A program made the translations under genes and the position numbers. Under the pieces are notes generated by a model that did no database searches, was not told where the DNA came from, and saw nothing but the letters and a program-made list of their open reading frames with translations. Below, piece after piece: positions 31,146 to 31,184 of a stretch of 31,184 bases of DNA. Source of the stretch: an uncultured Collinsella sp. (GTDB lineage: Bacteria; Actinomycetota; Coriobacteriia; Coriobacteriales; Coriobacteriaceae); contig CAAERQ010000008.1 in the NCBI GenBank assembly GCA_900758475.1, positions 1 through 31,184 on the forward strand, given 5' to 3'. The stretch's first letter is position 1; each line of letters begins with the position of its first letter.

Positions 31146-31184
31146 TTGTTTTGAGAAGTGGGCTCCGCGAACTTCTCAAAACAA
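31146..31184. repeat. Perfect 14-bp inverted repeat at the window edge
   Basis: TTGTTTTGAGAAGT (31146-31159) is exactly complementary to 31171-31184 around an 11-nt loop GGGCTCCGCGA. It may be longer, since the window ends at the last paired base. It may end a gene to the right or be another fold-back element. Confidence 0.75.

Noticed and set aside
30936..31184. T-box riboswitch or histidine leader peptide upstream of hisZG
   Set aside because: No conserved T-box sequence and no run of His codons with a ribosome site could be found on the minus strand.

Overview
The window looks like chromosomal DNA of a high-GC gut actinobacterium of the class Coriobacteriia, most likely Collinsella or a close relative. 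This rests on gene content, a HisZ-HisG fusion, GC-rich codon use and the style of the intergenic repeats; no database comparison was possible. It carries about 30 protein genes and one tRNA, with no phage, plasmid, IS transposase or CRISPR array. The unusual content lies between genes, where there are many long fold-back (self-complementary) repeats of several unrelated families.

Layout. 1-1864: two-component pair of the Bce type (minus strand). 2038-2760: unrecognised protein with a coding 15-bp tandem repeat. 3038-4645: purH. 4923-5564: GNAT acetyltransferase. 6030-7973: exported DUF2207 membrane protein. 8489-9499: gluQRS, possibly leaderless. 9515-10240: metallophosphoesterase. 10324-10563: small membrane protein. 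11172-13797: plus-strand operon of a DUF4342/UBA-like membrane protein, an OmpR-type regulator and a histidine kinase, bracketed by two copies of a ~180-bp fold-back element. 14090-14763: VOC protein and orphan PTS IIB. 14927-15550: membrane-anchored helical-repeat protein. 15582-15666: tRNA-Leu(UAA), whose 3' end and terminator are duplicated 196 bp downstream. 16012-17795: divIC-like gene and ppx/gppA. 17992-19281: eno. 19472-21426: mazG, yfcE-type phosphodiesterase and a stand-alone LarC C-terminal domain. 21712-22623: PHP-type histidinol phosphatase. 22974-30935: histidine operon.

The histidine genes run on the minus strand in the order hisZG (one fused gene), hisD, hisC, hisB, hisH, hisA, hisF, hisI, hisE. 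With the convergent PHP phosphatase at 21712 they cover every step from PRPP and ATP to histidine. Most junctions are tight (a 4-nt overlap, or gaps of 0-3 nt). The looser hisZG/hisD and hisB/hisH junctions each contain a strong hairpin, and another hairpin sits in the operon leader, so expression may be graded along the transcript.

Repeat families seen: (A) a ~180-bp fold-back element at 10724-10905 and 13813-13993; (B) a 27-bp-period repeat built on GACTAGTC and TTGGGGAC at four loci (5580, 8094, 22626, 22917); (C-I) single-copy fold-backs at 2890-2995, 5702-5901, 15932-15998, 21535-21594, 22758-22893, 25922-25962 and 31146-31184. Families A and B, and the composite 22624-22978 that joins B to another fold-back, are the best candidates for something undescribed. 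They resemble REP/BIME or MITE-like non-autonomous elements, but the transposase that would move them is not in the window.
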